Shown: positions 51,671 through 59,758 of the stretch, in pieces
How the letters are laid out: the number at the start of each line of letters is the position of its first letter
Position numbering within the stretch: the first letter of the stretch is position 1
DNA from: Kineococcus gynurae
GTDB lineage: Bacteria; Actinomycetota; Actinomycetes; Actinomycetales; Kineococcaceae
DNA length: 64,000 nucleotides
Assembly (NCBI RefSeq): GCF_050871315.1
Contig: NZ_JBJLRE010000020.1
Strand: one strand, 5' to 3'
Notes under the pieces: generated by a model
Seen by the model: only the letters and a program-made list of their open reading frames with translations
What the model was told of the DNA's origin: nothing
Databases searched by the model: none
Translations under genes and position numbers: made by a program

Positions 51671-51725
51671 TGGACCGGTCCAGATGATCCACGTGTCGTC
51701 CGCCGGGCCCCGGACTCCCTAACGT
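51671..51725 (+). promoter_or_regulatory. ino1 upstream region with 12-bp palindrome and -10
   Basis: TGGACCGGTCCA (51671-51682) is a perfect palindrome between the divergent marR and ino1 genes. TAACGT (51720-51725) matches the TANNNT -10 pattern for ino1, giving a leader of about 50 nt that ends in AGGAG before the GTG. Confidence 0.5.
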
Positions 51726-51780
51726 CCGGGGGACGACCGCGGGACCGCACCGGTCCCGGGCATGATCCAGGAGCTGATCT

Positions 51781-52857
51781 GTGAGCATCCGCGTGGCCAT
51801 CGTCGGGGTCGGCAACTGCGCCGCCTCCCTCGTCCAGGGCGTGCACTTCTACGCCGACGCCGAGGACGACCAGCACGTCCCCGGCCTCATGCACGTCCGT
51901 TTCGGCGAGCACCACGTCGGCGACGTCGAGTTCGTCGCGGCCTTCGACGTCGACGACAAGAAGGTCGGCACCGACCTCGCCGACGCGATCGGGGCGAGCG
52001 AGAACAACACGATCCGCATCTGCGACGTCCCGACGACGGGGATCACGGTGCAGCGGGGGCCGACCCTGGACGGCCTCGGGCGCTACTACCGCGAGACCAT
52101 CACCGAGTCCGCCGCCGACCCGGTCGACGTGGTGGCGGCGCTGCGCGCGGCCCGCGCCGAGGTGGTCGTCTGCTACCTGCCGGTGGGTTCGGAGGACGCG
52201 GCCCGGTTCTACGCCGGGTGCGCGATCGAGGCCGGCTGCGCCTTCGTCAACGCCCTGCCCGTCTTCATCGCCGGGACCCCGGAGTGGGCCGAACGGTTCC
52301 GGGTCGCCGGGCTGCCCATCGTCGGGGACGACATCAAGTCCCAGGTGGGGGCGACCATCACGCACCGCGTCCTGGCGAAACTGCTGGAGGACCGCGGCAT
52401 CACGCTGAAGCGGACCTACCAGCTCAACGTGGGCGGGAACATGGACTTCAAGAACATGCTGGAGCGCGACCGGCTGGAGTCCAAGAAGATCTCCAAGACC
52501 CAGGCCGTCACCAGCAACGTCCAGACCGACCTCGGGTCGCGCAACGTCCACATCGGGCCCAGCGACTACGTGCAGTGGCTCGACGACCGCAAGTGGGCCT
52601 ACGTCCGCCTCGAGGGCGAGGCGTTCGGCGGGGTCCCGCTCAACCTCGAGTACAAGCTCGAGGTGTGGGACTCCCCGAACTCCGCGGGCGTCATCATCGA
52701 CGCGATCCGCGCGGCCAAGATCGGGCTGGACCGGGGGGTCGGCGGACCGTTGCTGTCGGCCTCGGCCTACTTCATGAAGTCCCCGCCCGAGCAGCGCGAC
52801 GACGAGACCGGCCGGGCCCGCCTGGAGGAGTTCATCCGCGGCGAGATCGAACGCTGA
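51781..52857 (+). CDS. ino1: Inositol-3-phosphate synthase
   Basis: 358 residues, the short bacterial type. Converts glucose-6-phosphate to inositol-3-phosphate with NAD, the first step to mycothiol and phosphatidylinositol. Motifs: VAIVGVGNCAASLVQG at the NAD site, IVGDDIKSQVGATITHRVLA, TYQLNVGGNMDFKNML and HIGPSDYVQWLDDRKWAYVR. GTG at 51781 has AGGAG 7 nt upstream. With the Rv2466c-like gene it supports a mycothiol-using organism. Confidence 0.95.
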   Translation: MSIRVAIVGVGNCAASLVQGVHFYADAEDDQHVPGLMHVRFGEHHVGDVEFVAAFDVDDKKVGTDLADAIGASENNTIRICDVPTTGITVQRGPTLDGLGRYYRETITESAADPVDVVAALRAARAEVVVCYLPVGSEDAARFYAGCAIEAGCAFVNALPVFIAGTPEWAERFRVAGLPIVGDDIKSQVGATITHRVLAKLLEDRGITLKRTYQLNVGGNMDFKNMLERDRLESKKISKTQAVTSNVQTDLGSRNVHIGPSDYVQWLDDRKWAYVRLEGEAFGGVPLNLEYKLEVWDSPNSAGVIIDAIRAAKIGLDRGVGGPLLSASAYFMKSPPEQRDDETGRARLEEFIRGEIER

Positions 52858-52863
52858 CCGCAG

Positions 52864-52894
52864 CGCGCCCCCGGGACGGTCTCCCGGGGGCGCG
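52864..52894. terminator. Bidirectional terminator between ino1 and valS
   Basis: CGCGCCCCCGGGA and TCCCGGGGGCGCG form a 13-bp stem with a 5-nt loop between convergent genes. Confidence 0.85.
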
Positions 52895-52908
52895 GTGCTC
52901 GGGACGGA

Positions 52909-55560
52909 TCAGTCCGTCGCGGCGATCTCGGCCGTCGCCGTGAGGGCGCCGCTCTCGCCCCCGTCGGACGGGGTCGTCCCCACCCAGCGGATCGAGGCCG
53001 CGCGGGTGGCGGCGAGGAGGTCGTCCTCGGCCGCGGCGGCAGCCCGGACCGTGGCGGCGGGGCCGCTGACCACGGCCTCGCCGAGCGCCGTCTTCTGCGA
53101 CACCTTCGCCTCGCTCTTCACCTTGCGCAGCACCGTGAGGACCTCCCCGGCGGCGGCCAGGACGTCACCCGTGGCCTCGCCCGAGCGGTCCGGGCCGAGG
53201 TCGGCCACGGTCGGCCACGCGCTGGTGTGCACGGACCCGTCCTGCCACCAGGACCAGACCTCCTCGGCGGCGTAGGGCAGGAACGGGGCCAGCAGCCGCA
53301 GCAGGGTGCGCAGGGCGATGGCCGCGGTCGCGCGGGCCGAGGCCGCGCCCTCCTCGCCCCGGGTGGCGTAGGCGCGGTCCTTGACCAGTTCGACCCAGTC
53401 GTCGCAGAAGGTCCAGAAGAACCGTTCGGTGACGTTCAGCGCGGTCGCGTGGTCGTAGCGCTCGAACGCCTCGGTGGCGCTGCGGACGACGCCGGCCAGG
53501 CCGGTCAGCACGCTCACGTCGAGAGGGTGGGTGACGGCCGTCGGGTCGGCCACGTCCCCGCGTTCGACGCCCAGCCCCAGGACGAACTTCGAGGCGTTGA
53601 GCAGTTTCATCGCCAGCCGTCGGCCGATCTTCATCTGCCCGGTGTCGAAGGCCGCGTCGGTGCCCAGGCGCGCGGTCGCCGCCCAGTAGCGGACCGCGTC
53701 GGAGCCGAACTCCTCGAGCAACCCCAGCGGGGTGACGACGTTGCCCTTGGACTTCGACATCTTCTTGCGGTCCGGGTCGAGGATCCAGCCCGACAGCGCC
53801 GCCCGCCTCCACGGCAACCCACCGTTCTCCAGGTGCGCGCGCACGACGGTGGAGAACAGCCAGGTGCGGATGATGTCCTGGCCCTGGGGACGCAGGTCCA
53901 TCGGGTAGACCCGGGAGAACAGGTCCTCGTCGCGTTCCCAACCGCCGGCGAGCTGGGGGGTGAGCGAGGACGTCGCCCACGTGTCCATCACGTCGGGGTC
54001 GGCCGTGAACCCGCCGGGGACGCCGCGCGACGTCTCCGCGAAACCGGGGGCGGGCTCGGCGGCCGGGTCCACCGGCAGGGCCGACTCCTCGGGCAGGATC
54101 GGCGCGTCGAAGACCGGGCTGCCGTCGGCGTCCAGCGGGTACCAGACGGGGAACGGGACCCCGAAGAATCGCTGGCGCGAGACGAGCCAGTCGCCGTTCA
54201 GCCCCGAGACCCAGTGGTCGTAGCGGTGCTTCATGTGCTCGGGCGACCACTGCAGCTCGGCCCCACGGGCCAGCAGCTCCTCGCGCAGACCGGCGTCGCG
54301 CCCGCCGTTGCGCAAATACCACTGCCGGGTGGTGACGATCTCGAGGGGACGGTCACCCTTCTCGTAGAACTTCACCGGGTGGCTGATCTTCTTGGGCTCG
54401 CCGACCAGGTCCCCCGACTCGGCCAGGGCCGCGACGATGCGTTCCTTGGCCGTGTGCACGGTGGCACCGGCCAGGGACTCCCAGAGGGTGGCGCCGGGAC
54501 CCCCGGCGATCCACTCCGGCGTCTCCCGGGTCAGCCGGCCGTCGAAGCCGATGACGGCGCGCGTGGGCAGCTGCAGCTCGCGCCACCAGGTCACGTCGGT
54601 CACGTCGCCGAAGGTGCAGATCATCGCGATGCCGGAACCCTTCTCCGGTTCCGCCAGGCGGTGGGCCAGCACCGGCACCTCGACGCCGAACAAGGGCGAA
54701 CGGACGGTGGAGCCGAACAACGGCTGGTAGCGCTCGTCGTCGGGGTGGGCGACCAGGGCCACGACGGCGGGGATCAGTTCCGGACGGGTCGTCTCGATGA
54801 ACACCGGACCGGCCCCCGTCGGGTCCTCGGTGCGGGCGAACCCGATGCGGTGGTAGGCGCCCTCACGGTCGCGGTCCTCCAGCTCGGCCTGGGCGACGGC
54901 GGTCCGGAACGTGGTGTCCCACAACGTGGGCGCCTCGGCCGCGTAGGCCTCGCCGCGGGCGAGGTTGCGCAGGAACGCACGCTGCGCCGTGGCCCGGGCG
55001 GTCGCGGAGATGGTGGAGTAGGTGTGCGACCAGTCGACCGAGAGCCCGAGGCGGCGCCACAGGGACTCGAAGACCTGCTCGTCCTCGGCGGTCAGCCGTT
55101 CGCAGAGCTCGACGAAGTTCCGCCGGGAGATCTGCAGGAAGTCGCGGTCGTTCTTGGGTGCCTGCGCCGGCGGCACGAACCCCGGGTCGTAGGGCAGGTT
55201 CGGGTCGCAGCGCACCCCGAAGTAGTTCTGCACGCGCCGCTCGGTCGGCAACCCGTTGTCGTCCCAGCCCATCGGGTAGAAGACGGACTTCCCGCGCATC
55301 CGCTGGAACCGGGCGACGACGTCGGTGTGGGTGTAGCTGAAGACGTGGCCCACGTGCAGCGAGCCCGACACCGTCGGCGGCGGGGTGTCGATGGAGTAGA
55401 TGTCGCCCCGCTCGGCGGTGCGGTCGAACCGGTAGGTGCCCTGCTCGGCCCAGGCGGCGGCCCAGCGCTCCTCCAGACCGTCCACGGTCGGACGGTCGGG
55501 GACCGAGACCCCCGGGGCGGTGGGGGGCGGGGTGAACGTCGGGGCACTCGCGTCGGGCAT
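52909..55560 (-). CDS. valS: Valine--tRNA ligase
   Basis: 883 residues. Class I synthetase charging tRNA-Val. The HIGH-type motif is HVGH in GSLHVGHVFSY near residue 68, and KMSKS is in KKMSKSKGNVVTPLG near 597. The editing domain and C-terminal coiled-coil are in place. The first ~20 residues are Pro-rich and variable. ATG at 55560 sits 6 nt after GATGAT with no clear ribosome site. It is not linked to clpX or folC here. Confidence 0.96.
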   Translation of the reverse strand: MPDASAPTFTPPPTAPGVSVPDRPTVDGLEERWAAAWAEQGTYRFDRTAERGDIYSIDTPPPTVSGSLHVGHVFSYTHTDVVARFQRMRGKSVFYPMGWDDNGLPTERRVQNYFGVRCDPNLPYDPGFVPPAQAPKNDRDFLQISRRNFVELCERLTAEDEQVFESLWRRLGLSVDWSHTYSTISATARATAQRAFLRNLARGEAYAAEAPTLWDTTFRTAVAQAELEDRDREGAYHRIGFARTEDPTGAGPVFIETTRPELIPAVVALVAHPDDERYQPLFGSTVRSPLFGVEVPVLAHRLAEPEKGSGIAMICTFGDVTDVTWWRELQLPTRAVIGFDGRLTRETPEWIAGGPGATLWESLAGATVHTAKERIVAALAESGDLVGEPKKISHPVKFYEKGDRPLEIVTTRQWYLRNGGRDAGLREELLARGAELQWSPEHMKHRYDHWVSGLNGDWLVSRQRFFGVPFPVWYPLDADGSPVFDAPILPEESALPVDPAAEPAPGFAETSRGVPGGFTADPDVMDTWATSSLTPQLAGGWERDEDLFSRVYPMDLRPQGQDIIRTWLFSTVVRAHLENGGLPWRRAALSGWILDPDRKKMSKSKGNVVTPLGLLEEFGSDAVRYWAATARLGTDAAFDTGQMKIGRRLAMKLLNASKFVLGLGVERGDVADPTAVTHPLDVSVLTGLAGVVRSATEAFERYDHATALNVTERFFWTFCDDWVELVKDRAYATRGEEGAASARATAAIALRTLLRLLAPFLPYAAEEVWSWWQDGSVHTSAWPTVADLGPDRSGEATGDVLAAAGEVLTVLRKVKSEAKVSQKTALGEAVVSGPAATVRAAAAAEDDLLAATRAASIRWVGTTPSDGGESGALTATAEIAATD

Positions 55561-55620
55561 GGGGTCATCATCGCAAAGACCACCGGTCCTCCCGCCGCAC
55601 CTCCCCGGGGCCGGGCGGGC

Positions 55621-56511
55621 TCAGCCGGTCGGCTCGAGCGCGCCCGGGTCCAGCAGGTCGAGCAGGTGACGGGTGGGGGCGCTGCGCCCCCGCGGGTCCA
55701 CGACCAGCGAGACGACCCACTCGGGGGCGTCGGGCGGCAGGGCCACCCGGCCGAGTCCGGCGGCCTGCGGCTTCTGCCCGACGTGGCGCGGGACGATCGC
55801 CGTGCCCAGTCCGCGCCCGATCAGGTCGAGCAGCGTGTGCACGTCACCCACGGTGAACCGGACCCGGCGGTGGATCCCCGCCCCGGCGCAGGCGGCGTCG
55901 GCGACCGTCCGCATGGCCCAGCTCGGGTCCACGTCGATGAAGGCCCGGTCGGCCAGGTCGTCCCAGCCGACCTCGGCGCGGGCCGCGAGCGGGTGCCCGG
56001 GCGGGGTCAGCAGGATGAGCGGCTCGCGCCCGACCTCGGTGCGGGGCAGGGCCCCCAGGTGCTCGGTGGTCGCGACCACGGCGAGGTCGAGCTCGCCGTC
56101 GCGGACCAGCTCCAGCAGCGCGTGCGACCCGGCCTGCCGGAAGGTGATCTCGACCTCGGGGTGGCGGCGGTGGAAGCGTTCGAGGGCGGAGGACACGTCG
56201 AGCAGCCCGAGGCACTGCTCGGCGCCGACCCGCAGGGACCCCGACAGGGCCTGGGTGGCCTGCACCACCGCGTCGCGCGCGGTCCCCGCCCGGGCCAGCA
56301 GCTCGCGCGCGTGCGGCAGCAGGGCCAGGCCCGCCGGGGTCGGTTCCACCCGCCGCGAGGTGCGATGGAACAGCTCGGTGCCGAGCTCGGTCTCCAAGGT
56401 CCGGATCGCGGCCGACAGGCCCGACTGGGAGACTCCGCTCAGCGCGGCGGCCCGGGTGAAGTGCCGCTCGTCGGCCAGGGCGACAACATAGGCCAGCTGT
56501 CGAAGGTCCAT
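55621..56511 (-). CDS. LysR-family transcriptional regulator
   Basis: 296 residues. HTH at 1-60 (MDLRQLAYVVALADERHFTR; GVSQSGLSAAIRTLETELGT) followed by the two-lobed effector domain (SLRVGAEQCLGLLDVSSALE; DLAVVATTEHLG). The longer open frame upstream overlaps the divergent gene; ATG at 56511 is the family start. It is divergent from the two aldo/keto reductase genes and is probably their regulator. Confidence 0.92.
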   Translation of the reverse strand: MDLRQLAYVVALADERHFTRAAALSGVSQSGLSAAIRTLETELGTELFHRTSRRVEPTPAGLALLPHARELLARAGTARDAVVQATQALSGSLRVGAEQCLGLLDVSSALERFHRRHPEVEITFRQAGSHALLELVRDGELDLAVVATTEHLGALPRTEVGREPLILLTPPGHPLAARAEVGWDDLADRAFIDVDPSWAMRTVADAACAGAGIHRRVRFTVGDVHTLLDLIGRGLGTAIVPRHVGQKPQAAGLGRVALPPDAPEWVVSLVVDPRGRSAPTRHLLDLLDPGALEPTG

Positions 56512-56524
56512 GCATCCATCTTGC

Positions 56525-56579
56525 TTCTCAATCCCATGAGAATCAATCGTTGGACTTCTCAACCCGGCGTTCCTAGGGT
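56525..56579 (+). promoter_or_regulatory. LysR/aldo-keto reductase intergenic operator and promoter
   Basis: TTCTCAatcccaTGAGAA (56525-56542) is an inverted repeat with the LysR T-N11-A layout. CTTCTCAA recurs at 56555-56562, about three turns away, overlapping the rightward promoter TTGGAC (56550-56555) with TAGGGT (56574-56579), spacing 18. TAGGGT is 7 nt before the reductase ATG. Confidence 0.65.
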
Positions 56580-56586
56580 CGGGGTC

Positions 56587-57456
56587 ATGCAGCAACGACG
56601 CCTCGGATCCCAGCCGTCCTCCCCGTCGGTGTCCGCGATCGGACTCGGCGCCATGCCGATGTCCATCGAGGGCCGCCCCGACCGGGAACGCTCCATCGCC
56701 ACCATCCACGCGGCCCTCGAGGCCGGCATCACCCTGATCGACACCGCCGACGCCTACCACCGCGACGCGAACGACGTCGGCCACAACGAGGAGCTCGTCG
56801 CGGAGGCCCTCAAGGGACACCCCCGCTCCGGGGACGTGATCGTCGCCACCAAGGGCGGGCACCTGCGCCCCGGTGACGGGTCCTGGACCCAGAACGGCGA
56901 CCCGGCCCACCTCAAGCGGGCCGCCAAGGAGTCCGCGCGCCGCCTCGGGGTCGAGGCCGTCGGGCTCTACCAGTTCCACCGACCCGACCCCGCCGTCCCG
57001 TACGCGGAGTCCGTCGGTGCGCTCGCGGAACTCCTCGACGAGGGCGTCATCGTCCTGGCCGGGATCTCCAACGCCACCGTGGCCCAGATCGCCGAGGCCG
57101 ACGCGGTGCTCGGGGGCCGGCTCGCCTCGGTGCAGAACCAGTTCTCCCCGGCCTTCCGCTCCAGCCTGGAGGAGCTGCAGCACTGCGCCGAGAACGGCAT
57201 CGCGTTCCTGCCCTGGAGCCCGCTCGGCGGGATCTCCAAGGCCGCGGACCTCGGCAGCAACCACCAGGCGTTCCAGGCCGTCGCCGACGCCCGCGGGGTC
57301 TCCCCGCAGCAGGTGACCCTGGCCTGGGAGCTGGCCCTGGCCGACGTCGTCGTCCCGATCCCGGGCTCCTCGCGCCCGCAGAGCATCACCGACTCCGCGG
57401 CCGCCGCCGAGCTGGAACTCACCCCCGCCGAGATCGAGGAGCTGTCGCGCGCATGA
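56587..57456 (+). CDS. Aldo/keto reductase
   Basis: 289 residues. An NADPH-dependent TIM-barrel reductase. The tetrad is present: Asp and Tyr in LIDTADAYHR, Lys in VATKGGHL and His in YQFHRPDP. C-terminal cofactor-binding VVPIPGSSRPQSI is typical. It is translationally coupled to the next reductase by an ATGA overlap. Substrate unknown. Confidence 0.9.
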   Translation: MQQRRLGSQPSSPSVSAIGLGAMPMSIEGRPDRERSIATIHAALEAGITLIDTADAYHRDANDVGHNEELVAEALKGHPRSGDVIVATKGGHLRPGDGSWTQNGDPAHLKRAAKESARRLGVEAVGLYQFHRPDPAVPYAESVGALAELLDEGVIVLAGISNATVAQIAEADAVLGGRLASVQNQFSPAFRSSLEELQHCAENGIAFLPWSPLGGISKAADLGSNHQAFQAVADARGVSPQQVTLAWELALADVVVPIPGSSRPQSITDSAAAAELELTPAEIEELSRA

Positions 57457-58436
57457 GCACCGCACCGACCACCCCCACCCCCGTCCGCAGCGTCGCGCTG
57501 GGGTCCAGCGGCTTGCAGGTCCCCAACGTCGTCCTCGGTCTCATGCGCATCGCCGACCTCGAGGACCGGGCGATCCGCGACCTCTGGACCGCGGCACGCG
57601 AGTCCGGCATCACCTTCCTCGACCACGCCGACGTATACGGCGGGGCGTTGCACCGCAGCGAGGAACGCTTCGCCGAGGCCGTCCCGCTGAGCAGCTCCGA
57701 ACGGGCCGAGGTGATCATCCAGAGCAAGGCCGGGATCGTCCCGCCCCAGGACGGGGACCCGGGCAGCGGACCCTACTTCGACTACAGCTACGAGCACCTC
57801 GTCGAGGCCGTCGAGGGCTCCCTGCGGGCGCTGCGCACCGACTACCTCGACGTGCTGCTCCTGCACCGTCCCGACGCCCTCGTCGAACCCGACGAGGTCG
57901 CCCGGGCCTTCGACGAGCTGCACGCGGCCGGCAAGGTGCGCCACTTCGGGGTCTCCAACCACACCCCCGCGCAGATCGAGCTGCTCAGGCGCTCGGTGCG
58001 TCAGCCGCTGGTCGCCAACCAGCTGCAGCTGTCCATCACCCACGCCTCGCTCGTCGCGCAGGGCGTGGCGATGAACATGACCGGCCTGGACCAGTCGATC
58101 TCCCGCGACGTCGGGACGCTGGACTACTGCCGGCTGAACGACCTCACCGTGCAGACGTGGTCGCCGTTCCAGGCCGGGTTCTTCGACGGGGTCTTCCTCG
58201 ACAACCCGAAGTACCCGGAGCTGAACGCCGTCCTCGACCGGCTGGCCGCCGAGTACGACGTCCCGGCGCTCGCGGTCGCCACCGCCTGGATCACCCGCCA
58301 CCCGGCGGGCATGCAGGTCGTCCTCGGCACCACCAACCCCGACCGGGTCCGGGCCGCGGCCCAGGGTTCGGACCTGCGCCTCACCCGGGCGCAGTGGTAC
58401 GAGCTGTTCCGCGCCGCCGGCCACACCGTCCCCTGA
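57453..58436 (+). CDS. Aldo/keto reductase (YdhF-like)
   Basis: 327 residues. Tetrad residues are in FLDHADVYGG (Asp, Tyr), IIQSKAGIVP (Lys) and LLLHRPDALV (His). The FDYSYEHLVEAVEGSLRALR and QTWSPFQAGFFDG segments fit the YdhF oxidoreductase branch. The two coupled reductases differ in sequence, so they are probably not a recent duplication. The gene converges with the acyl-CoA dehydrogenase gene across a dispersed repeat. Confidence 0.9.
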   Translation: MSTAPTTPTPVRSVALGSSGLQVPNVVLGLMRIADLEDRAIRDLWTAARESGITFLDHADVYGGALHRSEERFAEAVPLSSSERAEVIIQSKAGIVPPQDGDPGSGPYFDYSYEHLVEAVEGSLRALRTDYLDVLLLHRPDALVEPDEVARAFDELHAAGKVRHFGVSNHTPAQIELLRRSVRQPLVANQLQLSITHASLVAQGVAMNMTGLDQSISRDVGTLDYCRLNDLTVQTWSPFQAGFFDGVFLDNPKYPELNAVLDRLAAEYDVPALAVATAWITRHPAGMQVVLGTTNPDRVRAAAQGSDLRLTRAQWYELFRAAGHTVP

Positions 58437-58482
58437 CCGCCCGCCCCCGCTGACCACCCCCCCCACCCCACGCCCTACACCC

Positions 58483-58524
58483 CCGTGATCAAGGAATTCT
58501 GGCCGCAGGATTCCTTGATCACGG
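58483..58524. repeat. Dispersed palindromic repeat, copy 2 (core CCGTGATCAAGGAAT)
   Basis: CCGTGATCAAGGAAT (58483-58497) and its exact reverse complement (58510-58524). Additional pairs down to a GCCG loop make a hairpin of about 19 bp. It shares its 15-bp core with the copy at 8623-8678 and again lies between convergent genes. Confidence 0.88.
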
Positions 58525-58558
58525 AGGGGTTCTGGGGTGGGGTGGGTGGGGGCGGGGA

Positions 58559-59758
58559 TCAGGTGAAGGCGCTGATGCCGGTCAGGTGGCGACCGACGAT
58601 GAGGGTCTGGATGCTCTCGGTGCCCTCGTAGGTGTGCAGGGCCTCGACGTCGGCCATGTGCCGGGCGACGCGGTGCTCCAGCAGGATCCCGTTGCCGCCG
58701 AGCAGGTCCCGGGCCAGGGCCACGACCTCGCGGGCCTTGCGGGTCCCGTTCACCTTGGCCAGGGAGGCCTGCGTGTCGGTGAGCCGACCCTGCTCGGCCA
58801 GCCGGGACACGCGCAGGCAGTAGAGCTGCATCGCGGTGACCTCGGCCAGCATCCGGACGAGCTTGTCCTGGACCAGCTGGAACGAGGCCAGCGGTTGCCC
58901 GAACTGCTTGCGCTGCACCGCGTAGGCGAGAGCGGTCTCGTAGGCCGCGGTGGCGTGCCCCAGCGCCCCCCAGGCGATGCCGGCGCGGGTCGCCGACAGC
59001 ACCCGGCCGGTGTCCTTGAACGAACGCGCCCCGGGCAGCTTGTTCGCCGCCGGCACCCGCACCCCGGTCAGGGTGATGTGCGCGTTGTGGATCGAGCGCA
59101 GCGACGCCTTCCCGGTGATCACCTCGGCCTGGTAGCCCGGGGTGCCCTTCTCGACCAGGAAACCCTGGATCTGCCCGTCCTCGCCGCGCGCCCAGACGAC
59201 CACGACGTCGGCGACGTCACCCAGGCCGATCCAGCGCTTCGCCCCGTCGAGGACGTAGTCGTCGCCGTCGCGCACGGCGCGGGTCTCCAGCGCCACCGCG
59301 TCGGAACCGTGCTCGGGTTCGGTGAGCGCGAAGGCCCCGAGCAGTTCGAGGCGGGCCATCGGGGGGAGCCACCGCTGCTTCTGCTCCTCCGACCCCAGGA
59401 ACTCGATGGAGCGCATGGCGAGTCCGGCCTGCACCCCGAGCAGGGTCGCGAAACTGCCGTCCCCGCGGGACAGCTCCATGGTGATCAGACCAGCGGCGGT
59501 GTGGCTCAGCCGGGGGATCCCCGGCCCCTCCAGCCCGTCCCCGACCAGACCCAGCCGCCCGTACTCCTGCAGGACGTCGAGCGGCATCTCGGCCCGCTCC
59601 CACCAGCCGCCCGCCGCGGGCAGGACCCGGGCGTCGACGAACTCGCGCACCGAGGTCCAGACCCGCAGCTCCTCGGCGGTGAGCTCGGCGGCGATGTCGA
59701 AGTAGTCGACCCCGGTGGGGGCGGCGGTCGGGCGCGGGGTCCCGGTCACGGTGGTCAC
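58559..59758 (-). CDS. Acyl-CoA dehydrogenase (glutaryl-CoA dehydrogenase-like)
   Basis: 399 residues. FAD-dependent oxidation of an acyl-CoA. Seen are GAFALTEPEHGSDAVALETR, GAKRWIGLGDVADVVVVWAR, RKQFGQPLASFQLVQDKLVR and HTYEGTESIQTLIVGR with the catalytic Glu. The YEGT position and WIGL segment resemble glutaryl-CoA dehydrogenases. GTG at 59758 overlaps the ligase stop by 4 nt (GTGA). Last gene of the fad operon. Confidence 0.9.
   Translation of the reverse strand: MTTVTGTPRPTAAPTGVDYFDIAAELTAEELRVWTSVREFVDARVLPAAGGWWERAEMPLDVLQEYGRLGLVGDGLEGPGIPRLSHTAAGLITMELSRGDGSFATLLGVQAGLAMRSIEFLGSEEQKQRWLPPMARLELLGAFALTEPEHGSDAVALETRAVRDGDDYVLDGAKRWIGLGDVADVVVVWARGEDGQIQGFLVEKGTPGYQAEVITGKASLRSIHNAHITLTGVRVPAANKLPGARSFKDTGRVLSATRAGIAWGALGHATAAYETALAYAVQRKQFGQPLASFQLVQDKLVRMLAEVTAMQLYCLRVSRLAEQGRLTDTQASLAKVNGTRKAREVVALARDLLGGNGILLEHRVARHMADVEALHTYEGTESIQTLIVGRHLTGISAFT

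Noticed and set aside
53227..57456. A 1409-codon plus-strand open frame
   Set aside because: It is antisense to valS and the LysR gene; only the aldo/keto reductase end from 56587 is real.
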